Below are positions 10,076 through 17,497 of a stretch of 64,000 nt of DNA, piece after piece. The stretch is from Nonomuraea maritima. GTDB lineage: Bacteria > Actinomycetota > Actinomycetes > Streptosporangiales > Streptosporangiaceae. The stretch covers positions 17,989 to 81,988 of the forward strand of contig NZ_FNFB01000033.1 of the NCBI RefSeq assembly GCF_900100395.1. Reading direction: 5' to 3'. The notes under the pieces are model-generated. The model was given only the letters and a program-made list of their open reading frames with translations, made no database searches and was not told the DNA's origin. Each line of letters starts with the position of its first letter. Position 1 is the stretch's first letter. The position numbers and the translations under genes are program-made.

Positions 10076-10960
10076 TCAGATCACCGGCAGGCTGCGGTCG
10101 AGGCCGGTGATGTGCAGCAGCCGGGACATGGGCGGGCGGGGAGCGGCGAGCGCCAGGGTGATGCCCAGGGGGCGGGCGCGGCGCTGGATGCCGACCATCA
10201 CGGCCAGGCCGGCGGCGTCGCAGAAGGACACCCCGGACAGGTCGAGGACGAGCATGTCGGTGCTGGACTCCAGGGTGCTCAGCAGACAGGTGCGCAGGGC
10301 AGGGCTCGTGAAGACGTCGATCTCGCCGGTCAGGCGCACGGTGGTCGCCGCCGACCGGTCGGCGTGCCCGAGTGGGCAGGCGTCGGTGACGGTCATGCGA
10401 GGCGCGGGCGTCCGCTTCACGGCCGGTCGGGGCCGAGGGGCGGGTACGCGCTTCGCGGCCTGACCGGTGGGGCGCGGCCGAGGCGATGGCGGGGCGTTCT
10501 CGTCGACGACGAGGCCGCCCTCGTTCTCCCAGTCCAGCGTGTCGGTGGCCGGGACGTCGGGCGAGTGCGTCGTCAGGTCGTGCGCGGCCCCTGGCGAGCT
10601 CACCAGCAGGGTCACGGACCCGGCGCCCGCGAAGGTCAGGACGATCACGTGCGGATCCGTCCCGCGCAGGCAGCCGACCTCGATCTCCCTGCCGCGCGCG
10701 GAGATGCGGTACGGAATGTTGATCCAGGCGTCGGCGTGTACGTCGACGCGTCGCGTGATCCGGCCCATCCGCCGGTCGACCTCGGCGATGAGGCGGGGCA
10801 GTTCTGCGGCGGCGTCGCCGGAGTACGGCCACCACACCCCGTCGCTGGTGCCTTGGCGCTTGAGCGTGGGGTCCAGCCAGAGCCGGATCGTGGAGTCGAC
10901 CGCGGGCGCGGCGTTGACAGCGCTCAGCGGTGCGGGCGGGGTGAGCAACGCGGACTTCAT
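10076..10960 (-). CDS. DUF5994 domain fused to STAS anti-sigma-factor antagonist
   Basis: A 294-residue two-part protein. Residues about 20-135 match DUF5994 (STIRLWLDPTL, DGVWWPYSGDAAAELPRLI), an actinobacterial family of unknown function. A basic, proline-rich linker (about 155-190) joins it to a STAS domain (residues 195-294). The STAS phosphorylation-site region DLSGVSFCDAAGLAVMVGI matches SpoIIAA/RsbV, with Asp-Ala replacing the usual Asp-Ser, so the phosphorylatable Ser is missing. It probably works in a SigB-like partner-switching network. No kinase or sigma factor adjoins it. It converges with the response-regulator gene with a 1-base gap. Confidence 0.82.
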   Translation of the reverse strand: MKSALLTPPAPLSAVNAAPAVDSTIRLWLDPTLKRQGTSDGVWWPYSGDAAAELPRLIAEVDRRMGRITRRVDVHADAWINIPYRISARGREIEVGCLRGTDPHVIVLTFAGAGSVTLLVSSPGAAHDLTTHSPDVPATDTLDWENEGGLVVDENAPPSPRPRPTGQAAKRVPAPRPRPAVKRTPAPRMTVTDACPLGHADRSAATTVRLTGEIDVFTSPALRTCLLSTLESSTDMLVLDLSGVSFCDAAGLAVMVGIQRRARPLGITLALAAPRPPMSRLLHITGLDRSLPVI

Positions 10961-11049
10961 GGTTGCCGGCCTGTCCGGGCCTGTGAAAGGGCCCCTTGTG
11001 TATCGCCGGGGGCGACGCCGACCTGAATGCCAACGCTCGGGAAATCCTC

Positions 11050-11102
11050 GGTAGTTCGAGACTACCTTCGAATTCCGGAATGTGAGGTAAAACGCATTAC
11101 CT
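11050..11102. promoter_or_regulatory. Two inverted repeats upstream of the DUF5994-STAS gene
   Basis: GGTAG-N7-CTACC (11050-11066) and AGGTAA-AACGCA-TTACCT (11085-11102) lie 90-140 bases upstream of the DUF5994-STAS start, in a stretch with lower GC than the genes. They are candidate binding sites. No regulator can be assigned, and no SigB-like promoter could be fitted with confidence. Confidence 0.4.
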
Positions 11103-11175
11103 GATTGTGGACTGGTCTTGTGCTTTTTTCGTGGTCAAGGTGTGAACCCTCCCTTGTCGCGCACAAGGGCGGAAT

Positions 11176-11598
11176 TCATGGCGATGCGGGGGTGTCGCGT
11201 TCGGGGTGGACCGCTTCCGTGTGCTCGGTGTGGGCGACGGCCAGGTCCAGCAGCATGCGCACGTGGGCGTCGTCGAGCCGGTAGTACGCCATGCGTCCCG
11301 TCCGGCGTACCGACACCACGCGGTGGGCGCGCAGCAGACGCAGCGCGCGCGACGCCGCCGACTCGCTCAGCCCGCTGACCACCGCGAGGTCGCACACGCA
11401 CAGCTCGCCCTCGGTCAGGGCCAGCAGTAACCGCAGGCGTCCCGGTTCGGCCAGGAGGCCGAACACGTCGGCGGTGTCGATGAGGTCGGGCTCGGCCGGC
11501 ATCCGGGAGACGACCGTGGCGACGCGGTCGGCGTCCACGACGCGGGCGGCGCAGCCGTCGACGGCGGTGGGGGGCGGCGGGCTGTCCAGGTCGTTCAC
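11176..11598 (-). CDS. ArsR/SmtB-family metal-sensing repressor
   Basis: A 140-residue winged-helix repressor. Metal-sensor geometry is visible in helix alpha5: Asp110, His112, His123 and His126 have the 0/+2/+13/+16 spacing of the CzrA-type zinc/cobalt site. ELCVCDL (Cys67, Cys69) at the recognition-helix region resembles an alpha3 cysteine site. The HTH reads LSESAASRALRLLRAHRVV. It diverges from the leader ORF, DivIVA-domain gene and ZIP-transporter gene, so zinc, cobalt or nickel control of that operon is the natural inference. Metal specificity cannot be read from sequence alone. Confidence 0.88.
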   Translation of the reverse strand: MNDLDSPPPPTAVDGCAARVVDADRVATVVSRMPAEPDLIDTADVFGLLAEPGRLRLLLALTEGELCVCDLAVVSGLSESAASRALRLLRAHRVVSVRRTGRMAYYRLDDAHVRMLLDLAVAHTEHTEAVHPERDTPASP

Positions 11599-11652
11599 CT
11601 CGGGTCGGGACGGTGGGGCCGGCGCGGAGAGGCGGCTCCCTGCCTTTACCTA

Positions 11653-11674
11653 TGAACAAGTGCGCAGGTGTTTA
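11653..11674. promoter_or_regulatory. Candidate ArsR/SmtB operator
   Basis: TGAACA and TGTTTA half-sites in inverted orientation, separated by 10 bases, lie between the ArsR gene and the leader-DivIVA-ZIP genes in a locally AT-rich stretch. TGAACA-type half-sites are typical of SmtB/CzrA operators, but this spacing is looser than the standard 12-2-12 arrangement. Assignment is therefore tentative. Confidence 0.45.
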
Positions 11675-11766
11675 AACGGAGAGTAATCAGAGAACCACTT
11701 TCCGTAATAGCGTTAGGCGGGAGCCCCGCACCGTCCGGCCCCCGCTTCCTCGCGAAAGGCACCACC

Positions 11767-11841
11767 ATGACACCTCCCCACTGTTCCCGGCCGGACGCGC
11801 GTCCCGGCCCGCCGCCACCTCCGACCGACGGCGAAAGGTGA
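11767..11841 (+). CDS. Short proline-rich upstream ORF (24 aa)
   Basis: An ATG preceded by GAAAGG opens a 24-codon frame, MTPPHCSRPDARPGPPPPPT then DGER, whose stop lies 5 bases before the DivIVA-domain ATG. Its last codons (GAAAGG) double as the next gene's ribosome-binding site, so translation of the two is likely linked. Five consecutive prolines would be expected to slow ribosomes unless EF-P acts. The Cys-His pair near the start is notable beside a metal-responsive regulator. It could be chance; only conservation would settle it. Confidence 0.4.
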   Translation: MTPPHCSRPDARPGPPPPPTDGER

Positions 11842-11846
11842 CGGTC

Positions 11847-12464
11847 ATGCACGCCGACATCGACACCGACGTCCTGTTCGCCGCGCACGGCCGACCCCAT
11901 GACGGCCGTACAGAGACGAGCGGCGACCACACCATCGGAGCGGGGCCGTGGGAGGTGATGACTCCGGCCGCGGTCCACCACCAGGTCTTCACCGTGGTCC
12001 GCCTGCGCGAGGGATACAGCCTCGCCGAGGTCGACGCCTTCCTGTCCCGCGTCGAACACAGCCTCGCCGCGCTGTGGCGCGAGAACAAGGAGCTGGGGGA
12101 GCGCCTCGACAGCGCCCGGCGCGCCGGCGCGGACGTCGTCGAGGCCGCCCGGCTCCAGGCCGAGCAGATCATCACCGAGGCGTACGCGCAGGCCGAGCAG
12201 GTGCAGCTGGAAGCGGTCGCCGCGGCCGAGGTGCTGGTCGAGCGGACCTGTTCCGCCCACCGCGAGGCGCTCGAGGACCAGATCGACCAGCTGGAGGCGA
12301 CCGTGGGCGAGCACGGCAGGCAACTGCAGCACGGCCTCACCGTCCAGCTGGCGCAGTTGCGTGCGCTGATCGAGCGGCGCGGCGCCGTCCCCTCGTCGAT
12401 CGCGACGACCCAGCCGTGGCCGCCGGCCGGTGAGCCCGGCTCCGCCGATCAGGCGCCCCTGTAG
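11847..12464 (+). CDS. DivIVA-domain coiled-coil protein
   Basis: A 205-residue cytoplasmic protein. Residues 38-90 match the DivIVA N-terminal domain (MTPAAVHHQVFTVVRLREGY, EVDAFLSRVEHSL), which targets proteins to curved membranes and division or polar sites. Residues 70-190 form a long coiled coil rich in Ala, Glu and Gln. It is shorter than the polar-growth protein Wag31/DivIVA and has a variable first 37 residues. A GTG at 11838 overlaps the leader stop, but AAAGGTGA better fits the ATG at 11847. The ZIP-transporter gene follows after 37 bases, so they probably share a transcript. Confidence 0.85.
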   Translation: MHADIDTDVLFAAHGRPHDGRTETSGDHTIGAGPWEVMTPAAVHHQVFTVVRLREGYSLAEVDAFLSRVEHSLAALWRENKELGERLDSARRAGADVVEAARLQAEQIITEAYAQAEQVQLEAVAAAEVLVERTCSAHREALEDQIDQLEATVGEHGRQLQHGLTVQLAQLRALIERRGAVPSSIATTQPWPPAGEPGSADQAPL

Positions 12465-12501
12465 CCGCCGTGCCAACCCCTCGCAGAGAAAGGCGTCCAC
12501 C

Positions 12502-13683
12502 ATGTCCCTGTCGTTCAGGGGGCCGGCACCGCAGTGGGAGCTGGCGCACCCGAGCATGAACGTCGACCCGCCCCTCTGGAGCTCGTGGGCGGCCGTGGCG
12601 CTGATCGTGGTGTCCACGATCGCGGGCGCCTGGCTGGCCAGGAAGAACGCGTCCAAGATCGGTCTGTGGCTGTCGGTGGCGTCCGCGTCGATGCTCGTCA
12701 CCGTGCTGACCGAGCTGCTGCCCGAGGCGTGGCAGGAGGCCGTCGACACCGGGACACCGCTGTGGGCGATCGCCCTGGCGGGGGTGTTCGGCTACTCCGT
12801 GATCACGTACTTCACCCGCAGGGGGTGCGGTCACCGGCACACCGGCGGCGGCAAGGGCCGCCGGCACGCGCCCGGCCTGCATCGCAGGGTCAAGCGTGCG
12901 GTCAACGCCGCGGTGTTCGGCGGCGTCGGCACGGCGAGCGCGCTGATCGTGCACCGCATGATGGAGGGCACGACGCTGGTGCTGGCCCTGTCGGTCGTGG
13001 TCGTGGCCGCCCTCATGGTGCACTCCGCGAGCGAGGGCCTGGCGCTGACGGCGATGCTGGAGCTGGCCGGCAAGCCGCTCGCGCCCTGGCTGACGGCGTC
13101 CTGCCTGAGCCCCGCGGCGGGTGTGCTGCTGGCCGAGATCCTGACCCTGCCGCCCCAGAGCATGCCGATCCTCCTCGCCGTCCTCGCCGGGGTCCTGCTG
13201 CGTACCGCCGTCATCGGGCTGCAGATGGCGCGCGTGGACGGCGGACTGCGGCGACGACACCTGCTGCCCGTCGCCGCCACCGCGCTCAGCGTGGGCGCGC
13301 TGCTGGCCGCCGCGCAGGTCCTGCTCAGCGACCGGACGACGCCCTTCACCCCCGCCAGCGCGCACACCGCCGCGCATGCCACCGCTACACCCCGCCCCAC
13401 CGGCACACCGGCCGCCACCCCGCCCCCCGCCGCGCCGACCAGCAGGAGCCAGCTGCGCGAGGCCGTCGCCGCCGGGCAGATCACCCTGCACGCGCTGCTG
13501 TCGCGTACCGACCCGACCACCGTCGGCACGCCCGCCGGGTGGCTGCTCCGGGCCCTGCCCGGTCGCAGCCCCGACGCGATCGCCCAGACCCTGCAGCGGG
13601 CCGGGATCGACAGCGACGCCGACATCGGCGACCTGACCCTCCGCCAACGCAACCACCTCCTCGCCACCCTGGCCACCGACTGA
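12502..13683 (+). CDS. ZIP-family metal transporter fused to an mIHF-like C-terminal domain
   Basis: A 393-residue protein. Residues 25-275 give eight membrane helices with ZIP hallmarks: ELLPEA (71-76), HRMMEG in helix 4 (151-156) and HSASEG in helix 5 (174-179). A basic, His-rich loop lies between helices 3 and 4 (GCGHRHTGGGKGRRH). ZIP proteins move Zn, Fe, Mn or similar divalent ions into the cytoplasm. A Thr/Pro/Ala linker (276-313) leads to residues 314-392, which closely track mycobacterial mIHF: SQLREAVAAG, LLRALPG, then LTLRQRNHLLATL. Standard ZIP topology puts this C-terminus outside the cell, unexpected for a nucleoid-type domain. Start supported by GAGAAAGG. Confidence 0.8.
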   Translation: MSLSFRGPAPQWELAHPSMNVDPPLWSSWAAVALIVVSTIAGAWLARKNASKIGLWLSVASASMLVTVLTELLPEAWQEAVDTGTPLWAIALAGVFGYSVITYFTRRGCGHRHTGGGKGRRHAPGLHRRVKRAVNAAVFGGVGTASALIVHRMMEGTTLVLALSVVVVAALMVHSASEGLALTAMLELAGKPLAPWLTASCLSPAAGVLLAEILTLPPQSMPILLAVLAGVLLRTAVIGLQMARVDGGLRRRHLLPVAATALSVGALLAAAQVLLSDRTTPFTPASAHTAAHATATPRPTGTPAATPPPAAPTSRSQLREAVAAGQITLHALLSRTDPTTVGTPAGWLLRALPGRSPDAIAQTLQRAGIDSDADIGDLTLRQRNHLLATLATD

Positions 13684-14479
13684 TCCGCGCCGCGTCCCTG
13701 ACTGTGGGCGGCGGCCAGTTCACGCTCTGGCCGCCGTCGACCATGATCGATTGTCCGGTGACGTACGAGGCCAGGTCCGAGAGGAGGAAGAGGGCGACGC
13801 GGGCGACGTCCTCCGGTTCGCCCAGTCGCCCGAGCGGGATCTTCTCCCCGTCCGGGTGGTTCTCGGACCCGTCCGCGTTCCTGGAGATGCCGCCCTCGGT
13901 CAGGGGAGTGCGGATCACCGTGGGGTTCACGGTGTTCACCCCGACGGCGTCGGGGCCGAGTTCGACGGCGGCGGCGCGGGCCAGCGCCGCGACGCCGCCC
14001 TTGCCGGCGCTGCAGACGGAGATCCCGGCGATGCCGAGTTCGGCGAAGACCGAGCCGTTGAAAACGACGGAACCGCCCCGCCGCTGGCGTTTCATCTGCG
14101 CGACCTGCGCCTGCAACGAGAAGAAAGCGCCCTTGAGATTTCCGTCGACCAGGTGGTGCCACATTTCTTCGCCGAGTTCGGTCAGCGGGCCGACGGCGGC
14201 GGTGCCGGCGTTGTTGAAAGCCGCGTCCAGGCGGCCGAAACGGCTGACGACCTGGTCGACGACGTCGTACGCGGCGGCGATGTCGGTCGCGTCCGCCTTG
14301 ACGAACATCGCCTCGCCGCCGGATCGGGTGATCTCCTCGACCACCTCCACCCCGGCCTCGGCCCGCCGTCAGGTCAGCGCGACCTTGGCGCCTTCCTGCG
14401 CGAACAGCAGCGCGGCAGCCCTGCCGATCCCGGACGTGCCGCCGGTGACGAGCGCGACCTTGCCTTCGAGCAGTCCCAT
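13481..14479 (-). pseudogene. SDR oxidoreductase interrupted by an in-frame TGA
   Basis: Starting at the ATG at 14479 (GGAGGGG upstream), the frame gives the Rossmann motif GKVALVTGGTSGIG. It hits TGA at 14369-14371 (codon 37) exactly where relatives have Gly in ALTGRRA. The same frame then continues as normal SDR sequence: NNAG motif (AFNNAGTAAV), VFNGS, PTVIRTPL, VDGGQSVNW. The usual YxxxK is altered here to CSAGKGG, so the catalytic Tyr is missing too. SDR homology ends near 13705, but no stop occurs until 13481, inside the ZIP gene on the opposite strand. These lesions suggest a decaying gene; a sequencing error could explain only the first. Confidence 0.75.
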
Positions 14480-14747
14480 GCTCCGTACCCCTCCTCGGGA
14501 TGTCCGAGGCGCGGGGCCGCGCCTCGGGCCGCGCGTTCCCGACGGCGCGACGTCGCGTGACAGCGCCCGCCGTTCATCGTGTCTTCCTGGTACGTCATAG
14601 CCGCCGACAATGGCCGGCACAAGTCCGGTCAAAGGCATTCACGATCGCCTCGATAAGCGCGGCCGATCGCATTTCAGGAAGCTTTCCCGGCCGCTGGAGT
14701 TTGCATGTTCTGTCCCTCGTCGGGACGCGTGATTCCACACAGAAGAG

Positions 14748-15506
14748 ATGGGCGACATATCCATGCAGTTGCGTAACAAGACCGCGCTCGTCACCGGCGG
14801 CACCTCGGGCATAGGCCGCGAGGCCGCGCTCCTGCTGGCCGCGGAGGGCGCGTTCGTCATCGTCTCCGGTCGAAGCGCCGCCAAGGGCTGGGCCGTCGTG
14901 GCCGACATCGAAGCCGCAGGCGGACGGGCCATGTTCGTTCCCGCCGACCTCAGTGATCTCGACTCGGTCAGCCGTCTCGCGGAGACCGCGGGAGAGGTCG
15001 ACATCCTCGTGAACAACGCGGGCGCGTTCCCCTTCGCGCCGACAGTGGAGCAGGACGTGGCCACGTTCACGACGCTGGTCGACACGAACCTGCGGGGCAC
15101 GTACTTCCTGACCGCCGCGCTGGTGCGGGCGATGGCGGCCAAGGGCTCCGGCAGCGTCGTCAACGTCACGTCGGTCGCCGGTCTCAGCGGCATGGCCGTG
15201 GCCTCCGCCTACGGCGCCACGAAGGCCGCGGTCGACTCGCTGACCCGTGCGTGGGCGGTCGAGTTCGCGAGCAGCGGCGTCCGGGTGAACGCGGTGGCGC
15301 CCGGCCACATCAGGACGGACAACGTGGTGGCGATGATCGGCGAGGACTCGTTCGACGAGCTCGGGAAGAAGGTCCCGATGCGCCGTCTGGGCACACCGCG
15401 CGAGGCCGCCGAGGCCATCGTCTTCCTGGCGTCCCCCAAGGCCGGCTACATCACCGGCGTGACGCTCCCCGCCGACGGAGGGTTCATGGCACTCGGCGAC
15501 CGCTGA
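14748..15506 (+). CDS. SDR family NAD(P)-dependent oxidoreductase
   Basis: A 252-residue classical short-chain dehydrogenase/reductase. The cofactor motif is TGGTSGIGRE, the NNAG motif is NNAGAFPFAP, and Ser, Tyr and Lys are in place (VTSVAGLSG, YGATKAA). PGHIRTD and the C-terminal ITGVTLPADGGFMAL complete the fold. The substrate is unknown. ATG 14748 follows AGAAGAG; ATG 14763 (MQLRNKT) is an equally plausible start. It diverges from the broken SDR gene and resembles it in sequence, so one may be a diverged duplicate of the other. Confidence 0.92.
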   Translation: MGDISMQLRNKTALVTGGTSGIGREAALLLAAEGAFVIVSGRSAAKGWAVVADIEAAGGRAMFVPADLSDLDSVSRLAETAGEVDILVNNAGAFPFAPTVEQDVATFTTLVDTNLRGTYFLTAALVRAMAAKGSGSVVNVTSVAGLSGMAVASAYGATKAAVDSLTRAWAVEFASSGVRVNAVAPGHIRTDNVVAMIGEDSFDELGKKVPMRRLGTPREAAEAIVFLASPKAGYITGVTLPADGGFMALGDR

Positions 15507-15542
15507 CCCGCCGCCGCTAGGGGGCTCGATACTCTGCACGGC

Positions 15543-16328
15543 GTGATCCACTCGAGTGACGACGACGCCGCAGTCGCGGTAGCCGGGGCACGGGCCGCAG
15601 CCGACGTGGTCCGCACCCTGTACGGCCGGCGGCTCCACCGCATCGACAAGGGCGACGGGGACTTCGCCACCGCCGCCGATGTCGAGGCGGAGAAGACGAT
15701 CCTCGGCGTCATTCGCGCCGCCCGGCCCGATGACGCGGTGCTCGGCGAGGAGGGCGGGCAGCAGGGCGCCGCCGGGGGTGTGCGTCAGTGGCTGGTGGAT
15801 CCCCTGTGCGGCACGCTGAACTACGCCGCCGGCAACATGCTGGTGGCCGTCAACGTGGCGCTGCGTGACGGGGCGGCGGCGGTGGCCGACCCGTTCGGCG
15901 GCGAGGTGTTCTTCACCGACGGGGAGACCGCCTGGGTGCGGCGTGACGGGGCCGACGACGCACCGCTGGTGCCCTCGCCCGCCACCCGGCTGGTGGACGT
16001 CAACCTGGATCCGCCGTTCCCGAGTGCGCCGGGGTTCCGGGCCGTCGATCTGCTCGCCCATCCTGAGTTCGCCGGACGTTTCCGTCCTCGGGTCGTGTCC
16101 ACGACCCTGGCGCTGGCCTGGGTCGCGGCCGGCAGGCGCGCCGCGTACGTCACCGACGGCGGCGACCTTTCGGGCAGCGTGCACTTCGCGGCCGGCATCG
16201 CCTTGTGCCGGGCCGCCGGGTGCGTGGTCACCGGGATCGACGGCGGCCCCGCCGAGGCGGGCCGTGGGCTGGTGGCCGCCGCCGACACCGAGACCCACGG
16301 GCTGCTGATGTCGATGATCCGCAGCTAG
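15543..16328 (+). CDS. Inositol-monophosphatase-like protein with altered metal ligands
   Basis: A 261-residue member of the lithium-sensitive phosphatase fold (IMPase/CysQ type), which hydrolyses small sugar or nucleotide phosphates using Mg. GEEGG carries the expected Glu and DFATAADVEAE the N-terminal segment. The core motif reads WLVDPLCGTLNY, with Cys where the second Asp of DPxDGT belongs. The C-terminal WDxAAG motif reads VHFAAG, replacing another metal ligand. Catalysis may be reduced, or this may be a subfamily with another use. GTG start chosen as first in frame. Its 3' end overlaps the convergent TetR gene by 4 bases. Confidence 0.78.
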   Translation: MIHSSDDDAAVAVAGARAAADVVRTLYGRRLHRIDKGDGDFATAADVEAEKTILGVIRAARPDDAVLGEEGGQQGAAGGVRQWLVDPLCGTLNYAAGNMLVAVNVALRDGAAAVADPFGGEVFFTDGETAWVRRDGADDAPLVPSPATRLVDVNLDPPFPSAPGFRAVDLLAHPEFAGRFRPRVVSTTLALAWVAAGRRAAYVTDGGDLSGSVHFAAGIALCRAAGCVVTGIDGGPAEAGRGLVAAADTETHGLLMSMIRS

Positions 16329-16900
16329 ACGGCCTGGGGTGAGTCGCCGGTGCCGATGACGGCCTGGCTGCTGCGGAGGAACGAGGCGGCGACGGTCTCC
16401 GGACGGCCGAGGTAGCCGGCGACCATGGCGCCGTCGCGGATCAGCATCAGGTCGTCGGCGACCTCCCCGGGGTTCGGGATGCCGAGCGGGGCGACGAGCT
16501 GTTCGAACGTCGCCCTGTTCCAGCGGCGATGCGCGTCGACGGCCTTGCGGATCGGGCTGTCGGGGTCGGAGTACTCGGCGGCGGCGTTGATGAAGGGACA
16601 GCCGCGGAAGCCGGGCGCGCAGGCGAGCGCCCCGACCGCCTCGGAGATCACCCGCAGGGTGGCGTCGACGTCGCCGTCGCCGTGCTCGATCGCCGCACCG
16701 ATGCCGTCGCGTTCGAGCGCGGCGCGGTGTTCGAGGTAGGCGACGACGAGCTCGTCCTTGCTCCTGAAGTGCCGGTAGAACGTCACCTTCGTCGTACGGG
16801 CGGCATCGATGACCTTGTCGACGCTCACCGCGCGGAGCCCGTACGCGTAGAACAGCTCGGCCGCGGCGGCGAGGATGCGCTCACGCATGGGGCTGCTCAT
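16325..16900 (-). CDS. TetR family transcriptional regulator
   Basis: A 191-residue regulator with the N-terminal TetR HTH (MRERILAAAAELFYAYG, VSVDKVIDAARTTKVTFYRHF) and a ligand-binding C-terminal half containing the GCPFINAAAEY segment common in one TetR subfamily. The ATG at 16900 (MSSPMRE) places the HTH right at the N-terminus; a longer reading exists but adds no domain. No obvious target adjoins it; the convergent neighbour is the IMPase-like gene. Confidence 0.9.
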   Translation of the reverse strand: MSSPMRERILAAAAELFYAYGLRAVSVDKVIDAARTTKVTFYRHFRSKDELVVAYLEHRAALERDGIGAAIEHGDGDVDATLRVISEAVGALACAPGFRGCPFINAAAEYSDPDSPIRKAVDAHRRWNRATFEQLVAPLGIPNPGEVADDLMLIRDGAMVAGYLGRPETVAASFLRSSQAVIGTGDSPQAV

Positions 16901-16990
16901 GCCCGAGATCCTACGCACCCTTCCCCACTGCCACCCCTCCACCGTGTCGGCTACCACGACCGGCCCTGGACGACGGTATCGATGCGGTGC

Positions 16991-17019
16991 TTGCGTTTAT
17001 TTCGTTTGCTTCGGATACT
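16991..17019 (+). promoter_or_regulatory. Candidate promoter of the antitoxin-toxin operon
   Basis: TTGCGT, a 17-base spacer and GATACT form a sigma-70-like promoter 20 bases before the antitoxin ATG, in a locally AT-rich stretch. GAGGAGG follows as ribosome-binding site. Confidence 0.5.
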
Positions 17020-17038
17020 GCGAAGAGGAGGTGATGTC

Positions 17039-17494
17039 ATGACGGACGTACGGGCCAAACGGGTTCAGCCGGGAAGCATCGATGCCGAGGTCGCCGGTCG
17101 TGCGGTGCGACGGATCAAGGACTATCTCATGCGGTATCCGGAGCAGTCGACCGTCCGAGTCTCCGGAGAGCACGGGGGGGAGGATCCCCTGATCCTGCCT
17201 CGCGAGGCCGTGAGTCTGCTCGCCTTCATCCTCGCCCAAGCAGCCGAAGGGCGCGGAGTCACGGTGATTCCGTCGCACGCCGAGCTGACGACACAACAAG
17301 CGGCGGACATGCTGAACGTCTCGCGCCCTTACGTGATCAAGCTCCTGGAAACGGGGGAGATCCCCTTCCGGTTGATCGGCAAGCACCGGCGGATCAAGTA
17401 CGAAGACCTCCAGGAGTACAGGCGCCGCGACGACGCCAAGCGCCGCACTGCGGCCGATCAGCTCGCTGAGCTGGGGCAAGAGCTGGGCATCTGA
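17039..17494 (+). CDS. Excisionase-type HTH antitoxin
   Basis: A 151-residue DNA-binding protein. Residues about 80-135 form an excisionase/MerR-like helix-turn-helix (LTTQQAADMLNVSRPYVIKL, IPFRLIGKHRRIKYEDL). The N-terminal half is family-specific. This architecture directly upstream of a PIN gene is typical of type II antitoxins, which bind the toxin and repress the operon. GAAGAGGAGG before the ATG is a strong ribosome-binding site. The toxin starts 3 bases after its stop. Confidence 0.85.
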   Translation: MTDVRAKRVQPGSIDAEVAGRAVRRIKDYLMRYPEQSTVRVSGEHGGEDPLILPREAVSLLAFILAQAAEGRGVTVIPSHAELTTQQAADMLNVSRPYVIKLLETGEIPFRLIGKHRRIKYEDLQEYRRRDDAKRRTAADQLAELGQELGI

Positions 17495-17497
17495 GCG

